The position numbers were made by a program, and so were the translations under genes. DNA of 64,000 nucleotides. Origin: Mesodorylaimus sp. YZB2_4 (lineage: Eukaryota > Nematoda > Enoplea > Dorylaimida > Dorylaimidae). The stretch lies in NCBI GenBank assembly GCA_030248295.1, contig JASANH010000787.1:495900-559899 (forward strand), given 5' to 3'. This document shows, piece by piece, positions 11,969 to 22,201 of this stretch; position 1 is the first letter of the stretch; every line of letters begins with the position of its first letter. The notes under the pieces were generated by a model. That model was not told the origin of the DNA, did not search any database, and saw nothing but the letters and a program-made list of their open reading frames with translations.

Positions 11969-13595
11969 TTTTTTAGGTTTCTTATTTGCGCAAAATGAAA
12001 ACACTGATCAATGGAAAGGAATAAGAAGCTTCTCCGTCAAATGTCACTCAGTAAATCGGATGTTCGTCCTCTCGGCACGACACGAAGCACACTGTCCGCT
12101 GTCTAAACTAAACCAAATACAAATCGAATGCTTGCATCCAATGCCAGCCAGGATCGTCCGCCCACCGTCGGCGTCTTGTATCAACTGTCGCCAGTCGCCA
12201 CTGCACTGACCAAACGATACCCTAGCAGACAGGAAAAAGGTTTGGTAAACATTTGTTCACAGCGTCCTACCATGTCCAACACTGGTGAGGGTGGGTGAGG
12301 GCGTGAAAAGCAATCACAGTCCCGTTCATTGTCGGTCTGGTGCGGCTGTCAGTCTGATTCGAACTATGGTGAAAATAGAAATACAAGTAAAGGGTGGCTA
12401 ACGGAGGGACCAGGGGAACTACTGGGTGTGGTCAGTGAGGGTACCAAGGTTAATCCAACGTGAAATAGCCCAGACAGGGGTGGAAAGATGGCAACTGTTC
12501 GAGGGTCTAAATTTTTGGATCTGGCAAGCGATCTATTCCGACCGTGCCTGGCTACCATGAGCAGTGGAGGATGCACTTGCCATGCTCTGCCAACACAAGG
12601 CCATAGCGACAAACAGAAAACAACAAAGAGTAGCCTTCGCGAATTTGGCCCCTGAAGGACGGGGTTTCTATTGCCCAAAGACTGGTTACACTCAATAGAA
12701 TTCATAAACAAAATTTATAATTTTACGAACGCCAGCCAATCAGTGCGGGAGGCAGTGCCAGGACGGGCAGATGGCGATCAGAACAAGGAACAAAGAGAGG
12801 GCCATCAAAAGGAAGCATAGTCCAATTTTATGGTCAGATTTGGTTTTTGATGAGGAAAATGATTGAATAGGGTCTTTGTCGGGGTAACAAATGGGTGTTG
12901 GTACTGAGTGGTTCACGGTTAGGTAAACCTATTCAAGGGAGCACCAGACGAGGAAACTTCAAAGGTGGTCAAGGCATGTAACGAAGAGACGTTATCACCC
13001 AGCTGACAGCACTTATTTTTAGTCTCATCGCCTAGCTGGAATCCAAACATGCCCGCTCGAACATTCCCAAAGGACTGCCTCTAAATTTCCTGTTTCCTCT
13101 TCAAAAGACCTCCCTCTCCCAACCCTGTAATAAGCACTCACTTTCCAAAATCGAAGAACACTTTTCCCAGATTCAAAATTCAATTCAATGACAACCTACT
13201 GATAAGAGCATCCAAATCGGTGCGCGTACTTCGACCCCATAAAAAGTAGGTAGGCACTCACTTTACTAATCGAAAATAACGAGTAGCGACCTTGACAGCT
13301 TTATATAAAGAGCATCCTGTTCATTCTGCCAGTCGAGTCAGCTGATGTCTGCCTTCGCGACTAGACTCCCCATGCCAAATATGAAGAAGAATATAGTACC
13401 TACTCGTCGTGCGTGACTAGGCGCTAGGCCAAACGACAGTCCTGCCTATGCACAGTCAAGTCAGGAAAGTATAGGCGGGGTGTCAGCTGATTTTTCAAGG
13501 CGTTTATTCTGGCTGTGTGCCATAAAAGACTACGACGTCAGAAGGAGTGTACGTGATCGGTGCCCACCTAGTATATGGCTGGGTCGTTGGCACGA
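11969..13595. other. Intergenic region upstream of the ankyrin/SOCS gene
   Basis: No exon-like open frame or known domain found on either strand. It should hold the promoter and 5' UTR of the ankyrin/SOCS gene just above 11968. A short phrase, ggcactcacttt or similar, recurs near 13133 and 13253. Confidence 0.4.
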
Positions 13596-13599
13596 CGAG

Positions 13600-13670
13600 T
13601 GAATGGCCTATTATGGCTGTACACTGGACTGCTGATCCCTGAGCGGGTTCGATACCCGCTCAGGTGGTGA
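13600..13670 (+). repeat. tRNA-derived SINE-like sequence with extended T-arm
   Basis: CCTGAGCGGG-TTCGATA-CCCGCTCAGG (13638-13664) is a perfect 10-bp stem around a canonical T-loop. Nearby upstream text tggctgggtcgttggcacgac is only weakly A-box like. Probably a SINE head. Confidence 0.45.
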
Positions 13671-13679
13671 TATTCAGGT

Positions 13680-13920
13680 TACTTTGGAGCTGTTCCATGC
13701 AGCCCAACGCATGGTGTTGTCTACTGGCGGGGTGGCAACATGATATTCGCCAAGAGGACACGCGATGAAGCAGCACGTGGTTATGGGTGATTTGTACAGC
13801 GATAAGGAAAACAAGGGAGCTGATAAGTAGAAAAAGTTTGTAAACTTTGAAACAGGATAAGGTGCAGGAATGTTCTGGCATACCAGCAGGTGCGAAGGAC
13901 CATGTGATTGCGAAAACAAG
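13680..13920. repeat. Dispersed repeat R3, copy 1 (uninterrupted)
   Basis: Matches 20938-21345: catgcagccca.aacgcatg, tgttgtctact, ggtggcaacatgatatt, acacg.gatgaagcagc, gggtgatttgt, then after a break gaaacagg.taag.t, gcgaaggacca..tgattg. Copy 1 lacks the pyrimidine insertion seen in copy 2. No coding evidence. Confidence 0.7.
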
Positions 13921-15403
13921 ATTATTCCCTTTGGCTGCAGAATAAGCCCATTTTCACCATAGCATCATCTTGCACACGCGCATTCTCTCCAATGAAAGAA
14001 AAATGCCAGTAATTGCTCTTTAGACCAGTACTGAAACTAGCCGGATAAGAGACCAAAATACACATGCGCATTAATAAAAATTGGCTTCTTAAGCGCAAGC
14101 TGTCGTCGTTTTTCAATCCAATTAGGCCTGAGATAAATACAAAACTAAACCAGTACGTACAGTATGTATTTTCGGCCGAAGAGTTGTATTCAATCGCTGT
14201 CGCGTGGCTTGAACCAACCTTCAGCGACCTTTTTATTCCTATTTGGGCAGTTTTAGTTTCCCTGGTCACCCTGCTTGTAAGCAAATAGCAGCTGTACGAT
14301 GTCCTAATTTCACAGAGATACAGTACTTTATGCTTCAAACGAAGTCTATATACCCGAATTTTCGGAAGGACGGTATAGCGCCATTTGAGAAACGCGTAAT
14401 GGAATTCGAGACGATGGGCTTTGACAAATTTTTGTGACCCTAGCAACCATAAGAAGGGAATTCCTTGATCAATTCGGGAGGTATCGATCAAAAATGTGAT
14501 CAAAGCGGCAAACCCCCGTACTCAAGAATACCGTATGAACCCAACTTGACAAAAAAGGGCCTGCGCAAGGGTTATATTAAAATGATATATTGTAAGTATT
14601 TTTACTTACGGCATACTGTTGCGCTTCAGTGGGCGGCTCACCAAGTACAGGACACGCCTTTCAACATTTGAATAGATCAATAGTAAAGTTAGAGAATTTC
14701 AGCAACGCTTTTCAAAATACTGTAACTACTGAACTGTGGGCTCAGGTGATAGCTGTGCGAGAGGCGTTCAAAAACTACAGTTTTTGCTACATCAGGCTTA
14801 CACTGCTGCAATGCTGCCGTCATTCCGGAAACTTTTTGAGCGCTGTCGGTATTGTGACGAAGAAGGAAACAGTCCCCAAAAGAAAATCGAGAGCAGACTG
14901 ACGAGGTTCAGTCAGGTTTCTCTTGTGGATCTAAGCGACTTCACGCTCCAGAGCATGATAATCTTTCAGCTGCTTTTTAGCATCGACTGATCCACCGATC
15001 CGGCCAAACCGATCCGTCGATCCTTGGGGTGGATCAGTTCGTGATCTGATCCGGCCCTCTGGATCAGCCGAAGCGGAAACTGAAATTTCGCTCTGTATTT
15101 GCTGAAGAACGATGAAGTGTGACACACTATGATAGGGAAATCCTGTTTTTTCTCTCAAATCAGCATTCAGTCCCACTTTAGGATCTCTTCATCTCTCCAG
15201 TGTCCTTTGGAGAAGCTGTACATGTGCGATGTCTCACACTGCAGTAATGGCACACTGATCGTGTTTATCAACGTGGGGCACAAAATACTGAGGGTATGCC
15301 TACACTAGACTACTACAACCCTCTATACGAATGAAAAGAAAAATAGGGTAAACCTAACATTAGCATGTTGCTACAGACCTGTGTAGAGCATAAAGCGATC
15401 TTT
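13921..15403. other. Gene-poor stretch
   Basis: Open frames here are long in two overlapping frames but show no domain or convincing splice sites. Around 14985-15075 there is a run of GATCC-rich words (gatccaccgatccggcc..., gatccgtcgatcc) that partly resembles 6237-6285. Confidence 0.35.
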
Positions 15404-15737
15404 TTACGCCCCTCGATCGTTTGTGCCAAGACGGCCTATGGTGTGTAGTCGTAGTGATGGCACGATGGTGTGATTTTTCCTTTGCTCAGAATCCGCGCTC
15501 GACCATGTGAGCAGCTGGCATTCATTCTTGCCTCCACCTTGCTCGACCAGAATGTAATTGAAACTGCGACACCAGGATCTGCTCGAACAAGTGATTGCGC
15601 AGTCCTTTGGCGTCTCCACTTTGGTTATCTCGTTCGGGTTTTCGTCCAAGCAAGATTCGACTTTTGTGTAATTCTGCGGTCCGCATAAACAAGCATTGTC
15701 TCACGGGCATTTTTGTTTACAGATGATCCTTACCTTG

Positions 15738-15915
15738 TAATACGACTGGGTCCGTATTACTGGAGGGAGTGACCGGTGGAGCTTTTGCACCACGCCAAAA
15801 ACCCAGCGCAGCCAACTAAGTCCTCCGACCTAGTACATGGCTGAAACGTCACCCGTCAGGGTGACGCTCCCAGCTGCCGGCTCCGTGCAGAGTATCGATT
15901 GCTAGTCGAGCCTCT
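15738..15915 (-). repeat. R1 repeat copy C
   Basis: Inverted relative to 17870-18047: taatacga..tggg.tccgtatta, aagtcctccgacctagtaca, ggctg.aacgtcac, cagctgccggctccgtgcag and agtcgagcctctacaa are shared. Perfect hairpin CGTCACCC-GTCA-GGGTGACG at 15847-15866. The R1 copies here and at 17.62-18.06 kb flank the decayed CTLD exons. Confidence 0.75.
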
Positions 15916-16227
15916 ACAACCTGTATACTGGCAGAAAGCCAGTCCAAAAAGGTCATTGATGCCTGTATCAGCAACGGCATACGGCGGCACTCTTCTTTTT
16001 GTAATCAGAAAAACTCTCGGTGGGGGGGGTGTAATGTACTGTAGTTGGTTCGGGGTTGGGTCACTTCCTACCCACGTTACACTCAATGCTGCTTACCCAG
16101 GTTTCGATACGGCTGGTATCGATGGTTGGATCGTCTGCCCCGTCCGAACCTCGCCATAAGATTTCACGTCGTCTTTATTCAATAGCGATACGCGTCGACA
16201 AATGGCAAAAGAATACGTTCTCTGGTT

Positions 16228-16267
16228 GCAGCCAGCAGGAGTAGGTCCTTTTATACCTGCTGGCTGC
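16228..16267. repeat. Perfect 12-bp inverted repeat
   Basis: GCAGCCAGCAGG (16228-16239) and CCTGCTGGCTGC (16256-16267) with a 16-base loop containing ccttttata. Lies inside the decayed CTLD copy. Confidence 0.7.
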
Positions 16268-17214
16268 GACCGGTTCTGTCCAAAACAAATAGCATTTCCA
16301 AACATAATCACAACCTAGGTCACCAGCTTTGCACCACGATACGTATGGTCTAGGCCAGGTGCAAACAGGGTGAAACAGGGAACCAATATAAGTGGATTGC
16401 ACAACAATTAGCAGGCCTAGGTGAGATCCAGTTCCATTATCATCATCATCACCAGGTGACCCTGGTTCCAAAGTCAATAGAACGTGAACTGGAATTGATG
16501 CGGGAAATTCAAACTAACTATACTGCAGAGGATCTGGACTTTTTCCGTCGCAATTGTGATATCTGCCAATCCAAGTCATGTTCAGGGCTTGTATGTTAGT
16601 CAAGGGGGTGGTTTCATTCTGATACCACGACACACTCTTCGAACGCATTACGCAAATTTCTCCAGCTGGAACAGCATTGTCGTCTCGTAAGGCAAGAGAA
16701 CAAAAGTTTTTTCAAAATAGGTGCTTAAGATTTTATTCTTTGTACGTAGACAGCATAAAAGCCGAAAAGAAATCTTACTGTTCCGTACGCCCCAATATTA
16801 TCCAACTCGCTCTGCGTTTGTATTTGTGCCAATACCGCTTCATATTTTCTGCATTCAGCCCAAGCAGCTGCCCATTTTGTTGGTGTTGCACCGAGTTGGA
16901 CCATGAAGAAACAGCGGGCCCCATCCGACGCACCATAGAAATGTTGAGTGCACAGGGTATCGAAATCTGATTTTTTGTCGTAGCATTTCTCCGTCATGTC
17001 TAAACCACAATTACAGTTTACCATGACCAGTCATTTTAGTGTCACTCCTTGGACCATTTGGCTTAGTAATTTCCCCTAAACTACAGTAGCTTCCCAGGGA
17101 TGAGGATCATTGTGACGTTAGGGACAGGTTTTCGTATGGCTTAGTCCATGGACACTGTGCCGTGATGATTTTGACGAAAAAGATATGAAAAGCAAATTCT
17201 CGCCGAGTAAATTG

Positions 17215-17310
17215 TCATGTCCGACATTGGGTCCCAAAACCAAGCCCAACCCAAAACGCAACCCATTTTTGGGGTTTTTGGGTTGGGTTGGGTCGGGTTT
17301 TAATTGGCAG
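17215..17310 (-). repeat. GGGTT-rich repeat tail (R2 family), inverted copy
   Basis: gggttgggttgggtcgggtt and cccaaaaccaagcccaaccc, bounded by atgtccgacattgggt, which is the reverse complement of the aacccattgtcggac boundary seen at 19456-19470. Confidence 0.6.
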
Positions 17311-17620
17311 GGGGCTTTTAGGCTGTGGAGGTTGACCTTTCTTCAAACCTTGCCCAAAAGAAACCACATTTTCACTCAGGGTCAGCCATATTAGTCTGCA
17401 TGAGCATGTGGACATGTTCTTGTGATGCCCCTAGCGTATGATTTTAGAAAACATCCTGAATAAATACTAAGCTTGGAATAGCTACGAATTACATCGGGGT
17501 CAGGCTTCACAAAGTTACAGGTCCAAAAGCGGCTAAGGCCTCTTATTTTTTAAAAAATTTTGTGAATTGGCCTCGTGCTCACCCGTAGGACTTCCAACCC
17601 GTTCTGCTTATAGCCGCCCA

Positions 17621-18060
17621 GCAGTCATGTTATGATAAGCGAGCCCGTGAGGTGACCAGCTCTCACAGCAGCTCCACTAGGAGCACCTCCACACTAGGGC
17701 ATCTTGTGAGCAGCAGCATCCCAGGATGATAGGTACTGGGCGAGATTTCCCGACCCCTGATTCCATATTCGTTTGGCGTCCGCCACTTGATGGTACCCGA
17801 TGGGTCGCAGAGATTCAGGTGTGCAAGGCCAGCGACGGACTACAAAATCGCCGTCGAAGACCAGTTCCCATTGTAGAGGCTCGACTGGCAGTCGATACTC
17901 TGCACGGAGCCGGCAGCTGGGAAAGTTACCCGTCAGGGTGACGTTGCAGCCGTGTACTAGGTCGGAGGACTTGGTAGAGTGACTTTGGGTTTGGGCCTGA
18001 GCAAAAGCTTCACCTTCCTCCAGTAATACGAACCAAATCGTATTACAGTACACCGTTCGG
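17621..18060 (+). repeat. R1 repeat copy D (longest)
   Basis: Runs from agcagtcatgttatgataag through a GTGAG..CTCAC hairpin, agggcatctt, cccaggatgat, the region shared with copy C, hairpin GTTACCC-GTCA-GGGTGAC at 17925-17942, and ends with aatacgaaccaaatcgtatt, itself palindromic. No intact coding frame. Confidence 0.7.
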
Positions 18061-18094
18061 AGGACGGGCTGACTAAACTGCTGTCCTCAGGCCT

Positions 18095-18178
18095 AACAGA
18101 ACAGCGGCCTCCTGTTAAGCGTTCTGGCCCGAACAGTGCGGGACCAATGCCTCAAACCACTGAGCCACCGCGGCTTTG
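18095..18178 (-). repeat. tRNA-derived SINE-like sequence
   Basis: On the minus strand GCCGCGGTGGCTCAGTGGTTTGAGGC contains a good pol III A box (TGGCTCAGTGG). A B box is not clear. Adjoins the end of R1 copy D. Confidence 0.45.
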
Positions 18179-18839
18179 GCAACTCATGCTTCTCCAACGA
18201 AAAGCCATCGACATTTCCGAGTGTTACACGACTTATTTTTAACAAGAACTATTTATCTGGTGTGCCATATCTTCTACCAGCCTTACTATGCAAGTTATCG
18301 CAGTAAATTTTATGGCGCACTGTACAATGTGATGGACACTAATCGTAAGTGGACTGCCTGATGCAGAGCTGAATGCTCACTCTGCCTGTGTTAGCGTAAA
18401 GTTACTGCTACAGCGTACAGTGCAAAGCGTACAGCGTAAACTTACAACGCGACTGCTTCCGAAGAAAACTAGCCATTTCTGTGAGGCTCATTCTTTAGCG
18501 CACCTGAGATAAGCGATCTTGGTTCAAAAACACAACTTTTAAGGAAAAGCATGGGCTTGTAACCTGTGAGCGATTTTCTACGAGTCAGAAGGGAGTGGGC
18601 ATTGCAGGGCCCTTTTCGTTGGCAGCTGTTTTTAAATACGTTTTTCTGTTTTTCGGCTGTACATACAGCTATACTATTTACAGCTGTTTTTCGGCCTTTT
18701 TGTCCTTTGAAGGGTGATTATGATGACGGGAGACCAGCATCTCCTTTTTCGAGGAACATAGCTTGTAAAATTTAAAAGTGCCGTAGTGAAAATGGTACCT
18801 CAGCTGGGGTCATCTTATTTAAAACTTTCATCTCGAAAA

Positions 18840-19475
18840 GGGAATGGGCGTTGAGATATGAGCACGATACTTCTCAGGTCATAGGTTGTTTATGAAAGAG
18901 TCCAAAACCGAATTCGGATGGGCAGTCAGATTAATTCACGCCAGGTTATCACCTGCTAGGTAAGTTGCTTCTGATATCACTGGAGATCTTTTTGAAGGTA
19001 GATAAAGATGCGGGGTGGCCATGACTCACTCAACTGCTCAAAAATGTGTTCATCGTAAGGTCAGCTATCAGAGTTATGTGCGCTGTCAAAACGTGCTTCT
19101 TGGTGTCCAGAAGAGGCCAGGAGAGACTCTTCCACTAAGCTTCTAGCCTGTCGCTCAGAGAAGACATTCGAGTAAAGCCACCGCGCCAAGATTGCTTCCC
19201 GTCAGGTTGCTTAGTAAAGAATGATGGAATTTTCACAGAAATGTGCGATACTGATTATATAACTTCACTGAACAAAAGTGATTTTTCTGGGGTTTTAGTC
19301 AATTTTTTCAAAAAATATGGGTTTTGATGGGTTGGGTTCGGGTCTGGGTTCACTGGCGAATGGGTTGGGTCTGAGTTTTTAAAAACGGGTTTGGGTTAAG
19401 CTTTGGGTTGGGTTTGACTTGGAAATTTTTGGGTTGGGCTTGGGTCGAACTTTGAACCCATTGTCGGACCTGCAT
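18840..19475 (+). repeat. Dispersed repeat R2, copy 1, with GGGTT-rich tail
   Basis: Aligns with 30920-31067 plus 31984-32450: gttgagatatg.gc, caactgctcaaaaatgt, atcgt.aggtca, cagagttat.tg, gaggccagg.gagactcttccactaa, gagtaaagccacc, gcttagtaaagaat. Ends in a tract of GGGTTGGG/GGGTTTGGG words at 19325-19445. Confidence 0.72.
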
Positions 19476-19679
19476 GGCCAGATAATCATGATCACGATAA
19501 TAATGATAACAACTGATTTTTGGAGTGATTTATCTGATGGACCTACAGTAGCATGTCAAGAGGTTGCAAATTCTAGTTTGCCTTTCAAAGAGTTTATGTC
19601 AGCCAAACAGCCCCCGCCCAGACATTTTTTACGTTATTTCCCCATGATTTGAGAATTGACAACGCTCGTCTTTTAGCTC

Positions 19680-20640
19680 AGGTCACAACTGCTACATCTT
19701 ACCCGCTGTTAAACTTGGCTTTGGCAACCCACTGCTCTCAACAGTTGGCAAATAATTCATAATAATAATGAAAACAGAAATGAACGTCGAGGGTCCAGCT
19801 GTAAGCCGCACCTCTCCGTGCAAGTGGTGCCTCCACCCTCATCCGCATGGCACGTGTGTTTCCAGCACGTGTTTTTCCTCCCCCTTTTCCTCCCGCCTGG
19901 GACCGGGGTGGTACCCCAACCCGTTCCCCCCCTCCTTTTTTGGCCCCCACCCCCCCTTGGTTTTCCTTCCCCCTTCCCCTTGTTTTTCTGGGCCGTGGCT
20001 CGTTCCGCTCCCCCCCCCCTCTTTATTTGTGTACGATCCACCCGTCTGGAGGTGTCCCTGGTCTGCCATCGCTTCTTCATACATTATCCAGAATCTGAAC
20101 GGATCTTCTGCGATCGAGCACTCGATAACGTTAGTTCGGTGCTTTGCTATTATCGTCGGACACCACCATGGGTGCATAAGTGGGGGAGATAGATACTCGT
20201 ACAGCATGAAAAAGGCCTCTGATTTGTTGACATGGTTTCTAGGTGTTGGAGGGAAGATGGAAGAGGCGACAAAACGATTAGGTACCAAATGATTGGACCT
20301 GATCAATGAGCCTGACAAATTCTTTTTTCCGAGGGCGAACGATTTTATTATTGTGTCCGTTAGGTCAGATAGACGTAAGAACTCGCTCCATAGTTCGTTG
20401 TCTGTGCCTTTTCAGATTTGCTCTTTACAGTAGAACCTTCTCGAGGGCTTTAGATTGTGCGAGAACGTGCCCTCATCGATGCAGGAATAATTTACGAACG
20501 CAATTTACGTGGAGAGAACTCACATTCATTCCATGCTGCAACATTATCTGCTCACTTTGATTAAGCCAGTGATCCATAAGCCTCTGTTAATGCACTCGAG
20601 GAGCGTCCTGACTGAAAGGACAAATGCTCTAAACTGATAT
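19680..20640 (+). repeat. Dispersed repeat R4, copy 1, with C-rich insertion
   Basis: Aligns with 24300-25160: cttac..g.gtta.acttggctttgg, ataataat.aaaac, gagggtccagc, then ctgaacgga.cttct, gaccaccatg, gatacagtatgaa-like text and aaggcctc.gat. A C/T-rich block (about 19856-20030) is absent from copy 2. Open frames across it are low-complexity artefacts. Confidence 0.6.
19856..20030. repeat. C-rich low-complexity tract
   Basis: Runs such as cccccctcctttttt and ccccccccccct dominate for about 170 bp. Apparent 100-170-residue frames on both strands are composition artefacts. Confidence 0.85.
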
Positions 20641-20937
20641 TTAGCTTGGTAGGGTACTAGGACAGGCTAGAATATCGTTGGCTGAGATAGATCAGCCTGC
20701 CTTCTTTTTTCCTAAAAATATTATGGCCCAAAAAATCAGCCACAGTGATCTTATTGCCTCATTCATATCGCTGCTACAGAAGTATATCGAGAAGCGATCG
20801 ACGCGGGGACCTAGAACTGTCGTTTTCTCATAAACCGCAAGTACGTGAGTCCTGCCTGTCAGTTCTCCGAACCTTATGTATCTTCATCATACTGCCGCCA
20901 ACCTGGCTGGACCAATCGCTTCAAATGTACCAGGGCC

Positions 20938-21345
20938 TAGTGGTTCTATGCAGCCCACAACGCATGATGTTGTCTACTAACTAGGTGGCAACATGATATT
21001 AGCTAAGTGAACACGTGATGAAGCAGCGGTTGTGGGTGATTTGTTTTTACTTACCTATTACATATTTACCTTACACTCTTTTTCTACTTTTCTACTACTT
21101 CTTTTTCTAATTTTTTTTTTTTCCTTCCTCCCTCCCCTTTTTTCCTCCTACTTTTTTTTTCTTCTTTTTTTTTTCCCCTTTTCAATCTTCCCTAAAAAAA
21201 AAATTTAACCCCTTGGTGATTGTGCCTAGTGATGAGAAAAACAAGGTGGAAGTTTGAAAAATCTCGAAACAGGGTAAGCTGGAAGCAGGGATGTTATGGT
21301 ACGGCATCAGACGCGAAGGACCACATGATTGCTGCGAAAAGAGAT
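20938..21345. repeat. Dispersed repeat R3, copy 2, interrupted by a T/C tract
   Basis: Same sequence as 13680-13920 but split after gggtgatttgt by about 170 bp of pyrimidine-rich sequence (21045-21210: tttcttttt, ttccttcctccctcccc, ttttttttcccc). The repeat resumes at gtgatgagaaaaacaaggtgg. Confidence 0.75.
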
Positions 21346-22201
21346 TAAATAATCATTCTGCATCCACCTTGCAAATGCGCATTTTTCTTCGCCACTGACC
21401 GTGAGACAAAACGCTTGTGGCGCATCACGCTTGTGATTGCAATTTTAAAGCGGTCATAAGCTCGTATTCTCCATGAAAAAAGTCGTAAGCGGATCGGCAA
21501 ATATCAGCCACTTCGTGGGCAAGTTTGCCGATCATTGCTGCACTGGTCAGCCCGTAAGTTCATGGCCCAACTTTGTTATAAGCAGCTAGACTTCCCTGGG
21601 GTATAAAAGTTGCGCCATTGTTTCTCAAAGTGCTAATATTCAAGGAGATGGGCCTATAAAGTATATCAGAGGTCTAACACAATATCTGATATACATACAC
21701 TGTACTGTAGGTCTGAATCTATATCAGATATCTGGTATAAAGGTCCAGCTCCTTGTAATATTGTAGTAGGAAATAGCAACACTAGTATGAGCAGACTTTC
21801 ATCGACCTGAAAACATTCAACCCGATGCGGGATCTAATCCATGGGACGTGCGTGATTTTCTACACACAAGTCACTGGCCAGCACTAAAAACTGCATACTA
21901 TTTATGGTGCACAAACTGAGCTTGATCATGCAGATTTCTGACTTCTTTGACCTGTGTGCGTGCACTTGCACATCGTCCATGAGATCCTAATCACGAAATA
22001 ATCGTTTCTGATGAGACAGCTGTGAAAACTTCGTGAATCGATACAAAGTACACCATGGACTCATTTATTCCATAAGCGCGGGTCATACTTGTGGGAAGAT
22101 TCAGAAAAAGGTGAACATCACCTTCACATGCCGTTACTCTTGCTAGGGCTAAAAGGGAATCACAAGTATAACGCTGCCTCGATCGTTTGTGCAAAATCGG
22201 C
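21346..22201. other. Gene-poor stretch with small palindromes
   Basis: No coding support. Around 21658-21745 several tatcaga/tctgatata words form short inverted repeats, with a tgtactgtaggt octamer at about 21692. Confidence 0.4.

Larger units (their letters stand above)
15404..16999 (-). pseudogene. Decayed C-type lectin / PAN-domain gene, copy 1
   Basis: Same exon order as the copy at 22202-23094. CTLD first-half exon 16999-16779 (KWAAAWAECRKYEAVLAQIQ; 221 bp, identical length to copy 2, gtaag donor). CTLD second-half exon around 16700-16530 (GEICVMRSKSVSWY..NMTWIGRYHNC) then a premature stop. A further, diverged CTLD second half at about 16250-15926 (VTWVGSDPTPNQLQY..NDLFGLAFCQYTG) whose donor has been replaced by R1 repeat sequence. 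PAN exon about 15690-15404 (TPKDCAITCSSRSWCRSFNY). Signs of loss: the tttttcag acceptor before the PAN exon in copy 2 is tttatg here, an in-frame TGA precedes the second CTLD exon, and one extra A shifts the C-terminus. Function in life would be a secreted lectin-like protein. Confidence 0.7.

Noticed and set aside
11969..12004. Longer N-terminus of the ankyrin/SOCS protein starting at 12004
   Set aside because: That codon is GTG; the first ATG in frame is 11968, and an in-frame TGA lies just upstream of the GTG.
13922..14503. 193-codon minus-strand frame
   Set aside because: Sequence does not resemble protein families, and the opposite strand is equally open.
14985..15075. GATCC-rich run as a tandem satellite or binding-site cluster
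   Set aside because: Spacing is irregular and the run is short; likely part of a degraded repeat related to 6237-6285.
19738..20318. Long frames on both strands at 19.7-20.3 kb (Pro- or Gly-rich)
   Set aside because: Composition artefact of the C-rich tract inside repeat R4; no homologous feature in the partner copy at 24.3 kb.
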